Assembly (NCBI GenBank): GCA_963580285.1
Contig: CAUZLF010000270.1
Location: forward strand, 1-64,000
Length of the DNA stretch: 64,000 bases
Direction: 5' to 3'
Origin: Lucinisca nassula
Lineage: Eukaryota > Mollusca > Bivalvia > Lucinida > Lucinidae
Positions 43,568 through 55,934 of the stretch are shown piece by piece. Below the pieces are notes generated by a model. The model was not told the origin of the DNA. It worked only from the letters and a program-made list of their open reading frames with translations, and made no database searches. Position numbers and translations under genes: made by a program. Each line of letters starts with the position of its first letter. The stretch's first letter is position 1.

Positions 43568-43878
43568 GCCCCCGCCCATCGTGGTTTGAAGAAATAGATG
43601 GGCTGCATGGTGCTTCTACGCGAACTGAAAATGACCACAAATGGGTACTGGAAAACCGCTTATAAGGACTAAGCCTACCCAGGTAAAGTGGTGCGAGTCG
43701 GACCGCCCATGCATCTCCAAATGATAAGCAGCGGTCCGACTCGCACCACTTATCATGCGCAGCCTTGGACCTTATTAACGGATTTGCATGTACCAGTATT
43801 CAAATCCGGTCGGTTTCAGCTCTTCGCGGAAGCGTCATGCAGCCCGGTCTATTTCGCTAAGCCCCGATGGGTCGGGGC
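43568..43878. mobile_element. Two truncated SINE-1 copies, tail-trimmed and facing each other
   Basis: 43568-43713 is the 5' half in plus orientation (CCCCCGCCCATCGTGG to GGACCGCCCATGCAT). 43730-43878 is the same half in minus orientation (GCGGTCCGACTCGCACC to AGCCCCGATGGGTCGGGGC). The two broken ends are 16 bp apart, making a large inverted repeat. Confidence 0.82.
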
Positions 43879-43899
43879 GCTGTGAGTTTTGATAAATAG

Positions 43900-44406
43900 G
43901 TGATTTAGTCAAAATTATTTACGTCTCATCTAGATGCAATAATTATGTACCTATATCCGTCCACAGGATTGAAAGGGTGATATTGTCGCATTCAAATACA
44001 CTTTACAATTATTTACACACAGATTGTCTTTTATTGTTTATCTTAATATTTAAAAGAAATGATAATGGAAGAATGGGCTTAAAAATTACATGCCTCCCGC
44101 TCCATAGTGATTTAAAAACTTTCCTTTTATCTCCTCTTGTATTGTTATCCCACTGTTTGCTTTTAAGGAAATCTCGGCCTAGCACTTCAGAGCTTTTGTT
44201 TTGTTTAAGAAATGTTCACAAAGAGACTTGTTTATTTTTCTAATATCGGTTTCTGATAAAACCATTGTGTTGTGGTACTGATCTCATATTTGTTGTAAAA
44301 TTTAATCTTTTTCAAAACTGTGTTCGTTTTTGACGTAAAATGCAAGCGGTTACTTTGTGATGCTGACTTCAGGTATTTTTCTATGTTGTATTTTCTTAGT
44401 TTACCC
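43900..44406. other. No gene recognised
   Basis: A plus-strand frame at 43977-44243 has no family motif; it could be a decayed retroelement tail or chance. Confidence 0.35.
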
Positions 44407-44951
44407 TTAACACATAAAATGCCAATCACGACAATTGTCGTCTGCTTTGTCGTCTGGCTGTTGCTTTAAAAGTCACTTTTGCAAACAGTGTGGACAAGAG
44501 CAGTCTGTTCTGGGTCCACAGTTTGCCTGTATGCAAAAAATATTTTTAAAAAGTTTTTAAGAAAATTCATTTGGCCCCGCCCATCGGGGCTTAAAGAAAT
44601 AGATGGGCTGCTTGGTACTTCCATGCAGAGCTGAAACCGACCGCACACGAGTACTGGTAAACCGTTTAGAGGATCTAAGCCTGCCCAAGTGAAGCGGTGC
44701 GAGTCGGACCGCCCATGCTTATAAACCCAATTGGTTTCATTGGGCGACAGGGCTTCAGATGTCATTTCATCTCAATGTCGGGTAAAAGTCCCACAAAATT
44801 GAAAGCAACGTCTCCAAAATGATCTATACTGTGTGGAGGGGGACGTTAAACCTCAAATCAAATAAACAAACAAAACAAAAGCAAGAAAATTCAGCAGACG
44901 ACATTGTCAGATTTTTTTTTTTTTTTTTTTTTTTGGCGTCTTAAGGGTTAA
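44407..44951 (+). mobile_element. MITE-E copy carrying a SINE-1
   Basis: TTAACACATAAAATGCC start and GCGTCTTAAGGGTTAA end, like 11453-11688. Interrupted at 44570-44882. A T23 run is at 44911-44934. Confidence 0.82.
44570..44882 (+). mobile_element. SINE-1 nested in MITE-E, 11-bp target duplication
   Basis: AAGAAAATTCA at 44559-44569 and again at 44883-44893 brackets a full-length SINE-1. The empty version of the site exists in the related MITE-E (AAGAACTTTCA, about 11626-11636), which confirms both borders. Confidence 0.95.
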
Positions 44952-45163
44952 AATGCCAAGAAAAACTGCATCTGTTTATGTCGTCTGCTTTTTCTTCTTG
45001 CAAACTTTCAAAACACATTTTTTGCATACATGCACGCAATATGGACCTCGATCAGACTGAGCAGTCTGGCCTAGGTCCACACTGTTAGCAACAATGAATT
45101 TTACAGTAACAGCAGACAACAAAGCAGACGACAATTATTGTGATTTGCATCTTATGGGTAAAA
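44948..45163 (-). mobile_element. MITE-E copy, inverted, sharing TTAA
   Basis: Starts at the same TTAA that ends the previous copy and runs in reverse: GCAGACGACAATTATTGTGA near its end and CAGACTGAGCAGTCTG in the centre. Tail-to-tail with the previous element. Confidence 0.75.
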
Positions 45164-45465
45164 TAATGTGGAAGAGACCAAATATGGTTAGGATATGAAA
45201 ACAGGACCATTCACGAGTGCTCATTTCACATGAAATTTATTAAACGAGCCTCCGGCGAGATTCATAAATTTCAAATTGAATGACCATGGGATATTTGTTA
45301 TGATATAACGTGCTTAACTTAAATCGTATTTAATCGCCGAAGAAGATATTAAAAAAACTTAGGACTGTCACGGATGACCTCATGACGTTACGCGATAGTA
45401 GCCATATTATTGCACGCGAAGTCATATCATTTTATATCACCAAAATAACAACGACATTTAAAAAA

Positions 45466-45840
45466 TAGATCAGCTCTATCAGTGATTTATCTAAGGTAGA
45501 TCAAATCATGAGCGCGCAGAGCGAGTGATTTATCTATTTACAACTGACTTACAAAAAGTGATTTATCACTCAATAAATCACGGCACCAGAGCTGGTATAT
45601 TTCGATCTTTACACACTGAAAGTCGATAAAAATGCTATTGATTCCTTTTGAGTTGCCCCATCTTTCGCCATTATTTAAAGCAATCCCACCAATATGACTG
45701 ACTGTATCGCATGCGTTTATCTGTTTTTTGACTTATACAATAAAATGACGTGACACCAACGACAAGGTAACAATGAATGACGTCAAGGAACCTGAAAAAG
45801 GCGGCTCTTTGCGTCGCGCACTTCCGTTCAGTGATTTATC
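45466..45840. mobile_element. Palindromic element I, copy 2
   Basis: GATCAGCTCTATCAGTGATT arm, centre GAGCGCGCAGAGCGAG, mirrored to 45605; the flank to 45840 matches 43010-43260 with many changes. Confidence 0.75.
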
Positions 45841-45845
45841 ACTCA

Positions 45846-46150
45846 ATTTTTACATTTTAAATGTTAAGTCTAATGTAAACCTATAGAAAACAATGTAGTT
45901 CATACTTCCATGTACGCATCGAGTCACATGATTTTCAGTGACGTCAAGTGACGTCATTCTAAACCATGGTTCTCTACGGGCGTTGATGACGTCAACGCTG
46001 TTCCGCTCTTGGTAGAAGAACGGCGTACAAATATTTTTTTTTTTTTTGTTTTTTGTTGTTTTTTTTTTTTTTTTTTTCAGCTTTAAAGGTTTTCCCTATC
46101 AGCATTTTACGCCCAGTGATGAGGGGCAAAAAATGTAAATAATATGAAAT
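45846..46150 (+). repeat. Dispersed repeat shared with 51430-51690
   Basis: AAGTCTAATGTAAACCTATAG, trimmed to its first 20 bases, CATACTTCCATG, TCAGTGACGTCAAGTGACGT and GCCCAGTGATGAGGGGCAAA recur in the same order at 51430-51690. T runs at 46027-46077. Confidence 0.78.
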
Positions 46151-46519
46151 TAGGCACTGCCTAGTCACGGGCATGGTTATTACTTTGTCCATTTCAACAA
46201 TCAATCAACATTATGGTCAGGGATTTTCAATTCAAAATTTACAAAAAAATTCCCTCTACAAAATCATTTGTACAAAAATGAATAACGTGGATAATGATTG
46301 AACAACACTCTGAAGCAATTAAACAGATTGGTTGATAACTAATGGGAATCTTAATCTCTCTATATTATAGTTATAACTCTTATTTAATGCTTGGCTTAAA
46401 GTTACTAAAATACCCCCCACCCCCCACCAACACAGTACACTTCAAAATATAACTTTGAGCAATCAATTTTTTTAAACATTAAAGGGCTTTAACTCTGCTG
46501 AAAATGAATTGATGTAAAC

Positions 46520-47995
46520 AAAAAAAAAATCTTGGTAGAGGTCCAGTAGATGAAGCTCCATACCATATATATTAAAGACCTAGACCTTGTGGTTTCCCAG
46601 CAGAAGAAGATTTTTACAGATTTTCCTATATAAGTCTATGTAAAACCAAAGGGTCTCGGGACGGGGGCATTTTTGACCGCGGGGCTATAATATGAACATT
46701 CTTGGTAGAGGTCCACTAGATGAAATTTCACACCAAATATCAAAGACGTAGGCCTTGTGGTTTCACAGAAGAACATTTTTAAAGATTTCTCCAATATAAG
46801 TCTATGTAAAACCAAAGGGCCCCGAGGCGGGGGCATTTTGGTCTCATGTCTATAATTTGAACAATCTTGGTAGAGGTCCACTAGATGAAGCTTCATACCA
46901 AATACCAAAGACCTGTGTGGTTTCAGAGAAGAAGATTTTTCAAGATTTTCCCTATATAAGTCTGTGTAAAACCCAAGGGCCGGGCCCCATTGCGGGGGCA
47001 TTTTTTGCCTCAGGGCTATAAGTTGGACAATCTTGGTAGAGGTCCACAAGATGAAGCTTCAAACCAAATATCAAAGACCTGGGCTTTGCAGTTTCAGACA
47101 AGAAGATTTTTAAAGATTTTCACTATATAAGCCTATGTCAAACCAAAGGTCCCCGGGGCAGGGGCATTTTTAGCCCCAGCACTATAATTTGAACAATCTT
47201 GGTAGGGGTCCACTAGCTGAAGCTTCATACAAAATAGCAAAGACCTGGGCCTTGCGGTTTCAGAGAAGAAACTGTTTTAAAGAGTTTCCCTATATAAGCC
47301 CATGTAAAACCAAAGGGCTCTGGCGCGGGGGCATTTTTGGTCCCAGCACTTTAATTTGAACAATCTTGGTAGGGGTCCACTAGTAGAAGTTGCATACCAA
47401 ATAGCAAAGACCTGGGCCTTGCGGTTTCAGAGAAGAAGATTTTTAAAGATTTTCCCTATATAAGCCCATGTAACACCAAAGGGCCCCGGGGCGGGGGCAT
47501 TTTGAACCTGGCACTTTAACTTGAACAATTAAGGTAGGGGTCCACTAGATGAAGCTTCATACCAAATAGCAAAGACTTGGGCCTTGCGGTTTCAGAGAAG
47601 AAGATTTTTAAAGATTTTCCCTATATAAGCCCATGTAAAACCAAAGGGCCCCAGGGCGGGGGCCTTTTGAGCCCCAGCACTATAACTTGAACAATCTTTG
47701 TAGGGGTCCACTAGATGAAGCTTCATACCAAATAGCAAAGACTTGGGCCTTACGGTTTCAGAGAAGAAGATTTTTAAGTTTTTGGTGAGAAAAGTCTATT
47801 TTTGGCTCCTGTGACCTTGATGTGCAACAGACCGGAACCATTTGAACAACTTTGAAAGGGGACCACCTAAGGATCATTCCTGTGAAGTTTGGTCAAAATC
47901 CGAGCTGTGATTTAGGAGGAGATGTTGTTTGAAATGATTGTTTACGCACGCACGGTGGACAAAAAGTGATCCCAAAAGCTCACCTCGTCACTTTC
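46520..47995 (-). repeat. Array 2 relative, inverse orientation, 8 units
   Basis: Reading leftwards from 47995: GTGACGAGGTGAGCTTTTGG leader, then about 165-bp units marked by CAAAGACCTGGGCC-type segments near 46580, 46740, 46905, 47070, 47240, 47405, 47570 and 47735. Together with 38641-41772 it makes a large inverted pair about 4.7 kb apart. Confidence 0.85.
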
Positions 47996-48079
47996 GATAC
48001 AAATTCGATGCATGTTTTATTTGCCATAAAAGAAGTGTTTCTTTGAGCTTGCAGATATATTTCTAAAACATGCATCTAA

Positions 48080-48460
48080 TTTGCCATTTATTATACTCAT
48101 TTGCCACAGTTTTCGTTCATGATTAGACCATCATCTATTAATAGACAAATCAGCTGATCTGACAACAATGAAACAGTCCCAATTAGGCTATATCTTGCCA
48201 ACATAAATTCATACTCAAGGTGAACCACTCAAAGCTTCTTTGGAAACTCCATAAGTACGGGTTAGAGGAAACGCCCTCCGCTGCATTCGTGCCTTCCTTG
48301 GTAACTGCTCGCAGACTGTGGCCCTTGATGGTGAGGAATCAGAATCTGTACCAGTGACTTCAGGTGTCCCACAGGGCTCTGTCGTGGGCCCGATTCTGTT
48401 CATATATACATCAATGACCTACCAGATGAGCTAACCGCAAAAGTACGTCTGAAAGGGAGC
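48080..48460 (+). pseudogene. LINE remnant: reverse transcriptase fragment
   Basis: KVNHSKLLWKLHKYG, then after a frameshift VRGNALRCIRAFLGNCSQTV and VTSGVPQGSVVGPILF. SGVPQGSxLGPxLF is the conserved fingers/palm segment of non-LTR reverse transcriptases. The left part 48080-48205 is non-coding sequence duplicated at 49300-49440. Confidence 0.83.
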
Positions 48461-49299
48461 TTTCCACTAAATGTTTTCCATAGGCGACAATAGTAACCTT
48501 TTACCTGCTCCCACAAAAACTACACATACAAAACTTTTCAAACCTTACTTGTTTATAGAGCCATCCTAGCCCAACAAGTTAATGAGAAAAAAACCACATG
48601 TTGATCGGCTTATTTTCAAGTTACAGTCAACCATGTCTGTTTACCTGCAAGAACGGAGTAAATAAACCAACATTTTTAAAGGAGGGGTGACCATATACAA
48701 TCAGCAAAAATTTCTTTGAGCTTTCAGATATATTTATAAAACATGCATCCCCATTTTCCCATCTTTTCTCTGTATCTGAAATGCTAATACTTTCTGACAT
48801 CATGAATGAGTTCAGATCGCATGGACACTAAATTTGTCTGTTAGCCAAATCATCTACATCTACCAGTCATGTGCTGGGCTCTGCATCTGTCTCAATCTGG
48901 TAGTCCATGGACAGATCAAAATCAAATAGCTGCCTTAAGGTTACACAAGAAGCATGTCAAAGGAACACTTCTTTAACTGACAATGTTTACAAAGACATGC
49001 AACTAGTGTCTTTTACGGATGTGTCCTGGTCCCAAGTCAGGCTCTAACTGCTGTCTTCTTCATCCAGATAATGAGTCTGCTGTACGAAAGGCTATCAATT
49101 TTTAATTATTTGAAAAAGATCATTAAACATGTTAAAGATGTTATGGATACCCGTGGAATGCTATGTTGTGACTGTTCCACCAAGTACCCACAACATTTCG
49201 TTTTAGCTCACCTGTCATGTAGTGACAAGGTGAGCTTTTGTGATCACTTTTCATCCGTCGTCCATGCGTGCGTCTGCTGTACGAAAGGCTATCAATCGA
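48461..49299. other. Repeat debris, no gene
   Basis: CTTTGAGCTTTCAGATATATT (first 20 bases) near 48713 repeats a segment at 48041. TAGCTCACCTGTCATGTAGT at 49205 with GTGAGCTTTTGTGATCAC begins an array-type leader that is cut short. No exon seen. Confidence 0.45.
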
Positions 49300-49530
49300 A
49301 TTTGCCATTCATTATACTCATTTGCCACAGTTTTCGTTCATGATTAGACCATCATCTATAAATAGACAAATCAGGTGATTGTGACAACAATGAAACAGTC
49401 CCAATTAAGCTATATCTTGCCAATATAAATTCATGCTCAAAATGAACCACTCAAAGCTTCTTTGGAAACTCCATCCGTACGGGTCGGAGGAAACGCCCTC
49501 CGCTGGATTCGTTCCTTCCTTGGTAACACA
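49300..49530 (+). pseudogene. LINE remnant: second reverse transcriptase fragment
   Basis: Duplicate of 48080-48300: same non-coding lead, then VGGNALRWIRSFLGNT, where it breaks off. The Trp of RWIR fits the family better than Cys in the first copy. Confidence 0.78.
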
Positions 49531-49805
49531 GGCAGTTTGCCTAACATCATCAGTTTAATAGCATTTAAGTCGACCTGTCATGTAAGCCCGTTTCTGTACA
49601 GAATGTCCCCAAAAAGAATATCAAATTGGCAAACAGTGCATGCAGTCCCAATTCAGATGTCGCAGAATGCAGATCTGATCAGGGCCTTCATTGTTGATCG
49701 AATTTCGATTGCAAGTTCATATGGTGTTAGGATCTATCTATCTATCTACTGGATGTAAGTCTATGGTCGGGAATTTTAAATAATGTCATGTTGTGAGGTA
49801 CAAAT

Positions 49806-50605
<800 letters not shown>

Positions 50606-51429
50606 GATAGATAGATATCTAACACCATATGAACTTGCCAGGCAATTTGTCATGATGTATGGTCTGAATCAGGATCAGTTTAGGAAATACCAGTGCGTGT
50701 GTTTTATTACAAGATACAAGATCAAATGCACCCAAATCTGTGAAGAATGCAGCATAGTTGTTGAAATGTAGAAATTTTGACAGAAACAGCTTTTTACAAA
50801 TACATCCCCGTTTGTACAAACTAGCATTTCAATGTCTTCCTATCAAAGTATCAGAGTATAAGCACACAAAGCGGCAAAAGCCCCAAATGAACTGTCAAAA
50901 CAATTGTTGACTGGCCAAACGCTCAGACGGAAGGTAAACAAAAGACTGATTCTCATTTTTGTGGAATCTTTAACGTTTACGCCTAAATAATTCTGATAAG
51001 CGCCTGGATAACATTGATCAATGATTTAGAACCGGTCACGCATTTTTCGAACAAACGCCGGGAAAATGAATTTTATTTTTTCAAAACGCATTTATTTGTT
51101 AAAAAGGATACGTTATAGTTCTTGAAATTTAGAAAGATCTTGAACATTTATGGAAAGAGAAAAAAATCCGACCAAAAATGTAAGCGTTTCTCGCCAGTTT
51201 TCAATTCGCGAGATCTCGTAACTTTGGGACGGATCAGCTGAGAGAGATGGGCTGGTGAAATGCACGCGCACGTTAACTATAGGCGTGCACGCCAAAGTTG
51301 CAACTTTGTCCATGCCCGTATAAAAAATAGACTTCCATGAAAAGCAGAAAAATAATTTTCATTTCCTAAATATATCACGAGATTTTACTTTTGGCTATAT
51401 AGGGGTGCCGTTTAAGAATATATATTTAC
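50606..51429. other. No gene recognised
   Basis: Unique-looking sequence. The short frames on both strands lack motifs. Confidence 0.35.
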
Positions 51430-51810
51430 GTTTCCAGTGTAAAGTCTAATGTAAACCTATAGAAAAGCATGTAGTTCATACTTCCATGAACGCATCGATT
51501 CGCGTGGCTTTCAGTGACGTCAAGTGACGTCATTCTAAACAATGGTTCTCTATTGGCATTGGTGACGTCAACGCGCGCGCCTTTTGTAGAAAAACAGCGT
51601 GTCAATATTTTTCAGCTTTGAAAGTTTGCCCTATAAGCATTTTTTCGCCCAGTGATGCGGGGCAAAGAATGTAAATATATATAAAAAAATTCTGCTTTTC
51701 ATGAAAGTATGAACGACCGCGGGTCACTAGCAAAGTTTACATGAGCCCCTTCGGAGTTCATTTACTTTGCACTCGACCCTCTGCGATCATACTTTCATGA
51801 ACGGCTGAAA
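51430..51810 (+). repeat. Dispersed repeat plus terminal palindrome
   Basis: 51430-51690 matches 45846-46150. Beyond it, TTTCATGAAAGTATGAACG at 51696 and CGATCATACTTTCATGAACG at 51783 face each other around CGGGTCACTAGCAAAG, forming a roughly 115-bp inverted repeat. Confidence 0.7.
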
Positions 51811-51870
51811 TATAAAATTCATTTCTTTAATGATAAACGACACTATTTCGCTAGTTACTACGTTAACCTC

Positions 51871-52191
51871 TGACCGACCCCGATAGCTCAGTTGGTAGAG
51901 TGTCCGCTCCGGGGAACTGAAGGTCACGGGTTCGACCCCAGGCCGCGACATACCAAAGTCGTTAAGAATGGTACTAGCTGCTCCTCGTTTGGCACTCAGA
52001 TTACGGGGTAGAGCTAGGACTGGTCGACCCAGTGTCAGGATAATGTGACTGGGTGTGGTATCATGTAATGTGTCTGGGACATGATACTTCAGTAAAGGCA
52101 GCACTATAAACGTGAGCATTGAGCTCCCTGTCGCAACCAGACACCGTCGTGATATGACTAAAAAAATTGTTGAAAGCGACGTTAAACCCGA

Positions 52192-52251
<60 letters not shown>
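51871..52251 (+). mobile_element. SINE-6 copy with 14-bp target duplication and (CA)n tail
   Basis: CCCCGATAGCTCAGTTGGTA head, CACGGGTTCGACCCCAGG box B, same body as 36705-37035 and a (CA)n tail at 52196-52251. ACTACGTTAACCTC at 51857-51870 and 52252-52265. The head is not a stand-alone tRNA gene. Confidence 0.94.
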
Positions 52252-52255
<4 letters not shown>

Positions 52256-52364
52256 CGTTAACCTCGCGCAAACGTTCTAGTCATATTATAGGTACTTGGA
52301 TGGCCACGAATGTGAAATTGTCTTTCTTCTTTGTATTTCCCCAATAGAAAAAGGTTCATAACTG

Positions 52365-52455
52365 TTTCAATGCACAGCGAAGACTCTTATCAGACTGCGC
52401 AGTCTGATCTGAGTCTTCGCTGAGTCTTCGCTGGGTGCGTTTTCTAATCACGCGG
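52365..52455. repeat. Short palindrome
   Basis: GAAGACTCTTATCAGACTGC and its complement across GCAGTCTGATCTGAGTCTTC; a variant of the GATCAGAC-type centre of MITE-E/F without their ends. Confidence 0.55.
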
Positions 52456-52610
52456 TTCGCATAAAAATACTTCTCAGAGCTGCCACCCCCTGTTAGGATG
52501 GACCGCTTTCAGTGTACTTGTACACCGAGTTCCTTGAGGCCAACCAGAATCGTCTAGACAAGAATTGGCTTGATTAAGCTGAATAACTTTTACTTCCCGT
52601 TGACGTGGAT

Positions 52611-52653
52611 TTTCTTCTTCTTCTTCTTCTTCTTCTTCTTCTTCTTCTTCTTC

Positions 52654-52693
<40 letters not shown>
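52611..52693. repeat. (TTC)n followed by (ATC)n
   Basis: About 15 TTC units pass directly into about 12 ATC units. Confidence 0.95.
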
Positions 52694-52854
52694 GCAAGTC
52701 TATCTTAAACTGCCAATTATAACATTTGCTGACGTTATTTTCAAAGGTTTCTATCTTAATATAAACCATCTGCTCTAAAATTCTTTTGGTGCTTTAAGGT
52801 TATATTTGAAAAGAACGTGGCTTCACGGAAATAGCAAGGCCATGTATTATTTTG

Positions 52855-53350
52855 CTGGAACCGATGTTTAACGTCCCCGTCAACACTATTTAGGTCATTT
52901 TGGAAATATCGCTTCCAGTGTTGTTGAATGAGATGAAATTGCATCTCAATTTAAATCAAAATGGTTTATATGCATGGTCCGTCCAACTCGCACCATTTCG
53001 CAGGCTTAGACCTTCTAAGCGGTTTACTTATGTGCGGTTGGATTCAGCTCTGCGATGAAGCACCTTGCAGCCATATCTATTTCTCCAAGCCCCGATACGG
53101 CCCCCGCCCATCGGGCTTGGAAAAATAGATTGGGCTGTATGATCCTTCCACGCAGAGTTGAAACCGACCGCACATGAGTACTGGTAAACCGCTTGGAAGT
53201 TCTATTGGGCGGCAGGGCTTGAGATAACTTTTCATCTCAATGTCGGGTAAAAGTCCCACAAAATTGAAAACAACGTCTCCAAAATGACCTATATAAGTGT
53301 TGACGGGGACGTTAAACTTCAAATCAAACAAACAAACAAAAACAAACCCC
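52855..53350. mobile_element. Head-to-head pair of SINE-1 copies
   Basis: 52855-53098 is a minus copy ending CCAAGCCCCGATACGG; 53099-53350 is a plus copy beginning CCCCCGCCCATCGGGC. Their heads touch. The plus copy lacks about 60 bases of the core (between ACCGCTTGGAAG and TTCTATTGGGCG). Confidence 0.85.
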
Positions 53351-53379
53351 AATGGGAGTGGGCAGCAAGTTCATAATTG

Positions 53380-53608
53380 GGCCCCGCCAAGCGATTTTGG
53401 TACTTATCGCCTATGCGAGCAGCGAAGGTTCAGGCGAGCCTGCGCATCCGCGCAGTCTCGCCAGAACCTTCGCTGCTCGCTCATACAAGCAGTGAATTAA
53501 GAGGAACCTTTAGACAGAAAGCCATATCCCTGGCCCCTCTGAATGGCTGGGCATGCGCAATTAAAATTTGTCATGACGGAATGCTCGAAGACCCAAATTC
53601 GCTTGGCG
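53380..53608. mobile_element. Inverted-repeat element around GCAGCGAAGGTTC
   Basis: Outer arms GGCCCCGCCAAGCGATTTTG and complement CAAATTCGCTTGGCGGGGC. Inner palindrome GCGAGCAGCGAAGGTTCAGG with complement at about 53415-53485. Confidence 0.75.
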
Positions 53609-53707
53609 GGGCTCATATATTAACGCTCACCATGCTGTTTTAGCTCACCTGCATGAGCTGAAAGCTACGGAGGAGCTTTTATCAGTTACCCCCTGTATAT
53701 ATTGCAT

Positions 53708-54165
53708 TGTAACGCATTGACCTGATAAAGATATGCTATCTCAGGACAAGTGAGCTTTATCACGTCAACGTGACATTGCACTTTTATGAATGAACCGGAC
53801 TACTGGAAAATGACAAAAAATGTTATTGTAACTGGCTGGGCAAAATGGCAATATTACTTGAAAAGAAAAATGTCATAGGAAAACATGGTCAGCTGATACT
53901 AAATATATCGACCACCAGAATGCTTGGACGCACTGAGGACCATCAATAACTGACCGTAAACTGCTATTTTATGAGTGTACAAGGGGATAAACTGATAAAT
54001 AGAATACCAGATTCGTGTCATTTGATATCAAGTTTATCAGGCTCGGCTTCGAGAACGCATGTAGAATCGCTCGGCAAGCCTCGCGATTCTACAAGCGTTC
54101 TCAAAGCCTTGCCTGATAAACTTGATATCAAAAGACACGAACCTGGTATTCTCTATATATAGGAT
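53708..54165 (+). mobile_element. Palindromic element H, copy 2
   Basis: Contains, in reverse order relative to 10775-11063, GATAAAGATATGCTATCTCA, TGTACAAGGGGATAAACTG and the palindrome AATACCAGATTCGTGTCATT to ACGAACCTGGTATTC. It is longer than copy 1 by an insertion at about 53775-53955. Confidence 0.78.
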
Positions 54166-54360
54166 GGCAGCTTCCGTCGTCCGTCGTCATCCGTCTTCGT
54201 CCGTCGCCCGTCGTCATCCACACTTTCAGACTGGAATATATTTGCACCCTGCAATCATATCTCGCTCAAATTTTATTTGCAGCATGTCTTTGGTGGGGAA
54301 TTGCTTGCATATGCATTTTAGAAACATTCATGTCGAACTTTAACGGACATCCAGGTAACT

Positions 54361-54879
54361 GCAGTCGGTTAAAGTAAATACATAGATTTATATAGGAAAT
54401 TGATAATTATTATATAAAATAAATAGTAATAGCAATATCTTTTCTGTGCCAGCGGTTCATGATTCTGCATTCTTTTACGAATGCACACATGTATTTTTCA
54501 TGAAGTTTTATCAACAACTTTTTGGTCCTTTTTACATATAATTGGAGGCACCCTCTAAATGTATAGAATATATAGTAAAACTACTGAATGAAGCGACAAA
54601 AACTGATGAATATATTGTCATAACTTTTTTGTTAGTTGTTATTTTTACTCTGTGCAAGCGGGAGTATGTTGGCAAATGTATTGCGAACACGTCCATATAA
54701 ATTTTGTAAAATAGAAATGAGAATAATTTGGTCCTTTTTGAAAATGAAATACACTACCCTCCTTTTCTATTTCCAGTTTACCTTGGTAACCAGCAGTCAG
54801 CGGTTGTTACTAAGGTAAACAATAACAAAGGATATATTACGCCTACGACGTGCTTCTTGAACTGTATGGTTCGGGATTT

Positions 54880-54922
<43 letters not shown>

Positions 54923-55030
54923 GATGTATTCTCAAATGTAAATGTTTTCGAAAACAAAGACTTTATTACGCCTACGATATGCTTAATTATCAGTTTGAAA
55001 TGTAATAATGTGTTTGTTACTTTGGTTTGA
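54361..55030. other. AT-rich stretch with (TTTA)n
   Basis: (TTTA)n at 54877-54921. No exon. A duplicated phrase TATTACGCCTACGA occurs at 54835 and 54964. Confidence 0.5.
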
Positions 55031-55545
55031 CCCTCATAAAACACGCTGCATAATTTTGACCCCCTTAAACCCCACTTTTATGTAGTAAAACAGGGTTTAC
55101 AGTTGTACACATTTTTTTTCTGCTTAAAAACATAGATTGTGGGTACCCGTTTGCAACGCCGAGAGGGTTTTAACGAGTACCCACAAACTATGTTTTGTGC
55201 CCGTTTGACGGCCTCGTCGAGGCGGTTCTGGTGAGTATCCACAAACTTTGTTTTGAGCAGAAATTAGAAAATAACGTATTTTTTAACTGATGATTTTCAT
55301 TTATAATGATTTTGTTTGTTTGTTTGACTCTTTGTTTGTGATGGATTTCACGGCCCAGTCAACACTATTTAGATCATTTTTAGTTAACCTATCTACACTA
55401 ATCCTGGGCATGCTTTTACGTAAGCGGTTAACCAGTAGAGTGAACATTCTTCCTCCAGAAATGGTCAACTGCCTTTCTTGAATCATTTCAGTGATAAAAT
55501 TTTCAATGTACATGTGTATTTGAATAGGCCTGGTTTTGTAATTGT
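55031..55545 (-). mobile_element. MITE-A copy carrying a SINE-2 fragment
   Basis: AATTTTGACCCCCTTAAACC near the start; two decayed hairpins (55138-55185 and 55200-55243, the second CGGCCTCGTCGAGGCGG). SINE-2 3' half inserted at about 55310-55500 (minus: ACGGCCCAGTCAACACT, TACGTAAGCGGTTAACCAG). The MITE resumes TTTTCAATGTACATG and ends TTTTGTAATTG. Confidence 0.78.
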
Positions 55546-55934
55546 TTAGTTTCGACGTTCTGTTCTAAATGTGGCTCCAAATTGTATTAAATTATATTGA
55601 AGTAGATTTGCCGACAGGGGCCAGAAAAGACAGATGATTTTATTGTTCTGAAAACTGTGAAGATAATGCAATGTTTTACAGTCCTGTCACTTACTGCTCA
55701 AACCATTATCTCGTTTACACCTCGACAAACTGAAATCTAGTCAGAATGCATTACAGACATTAACATTAAAACCGCGCCAACCTAAAGACTACTAAAGGCT
55801 AGATTCTGGTAGTACTTTACACTTGGAGAAATGGACCTTAAAAACCTGTCCTGGAGGGGATAAATATTTATTAATAAAGGACAAAGATCTCTCTCATGCA
55901 CGTAATTGTAAGACAAACAGCTTTTTCTCGATTT
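55546..55934. other. No gene recognised
   Basis: Unique-looking sequence between two MITE-A copies. Confidence 0.35.

Noticed and set aside
43977..44243. 88-residue plus-strand frame
   Set aside because: No recognisable motif, no splice or promoter context; could be chance in AT-rich DNA.
51787..52251. 154-residue minus-strand frame starting with Cys-Val repeats
   Set aside because: It is the (CA)n tail and body of a SINE-6 with a target duplication.
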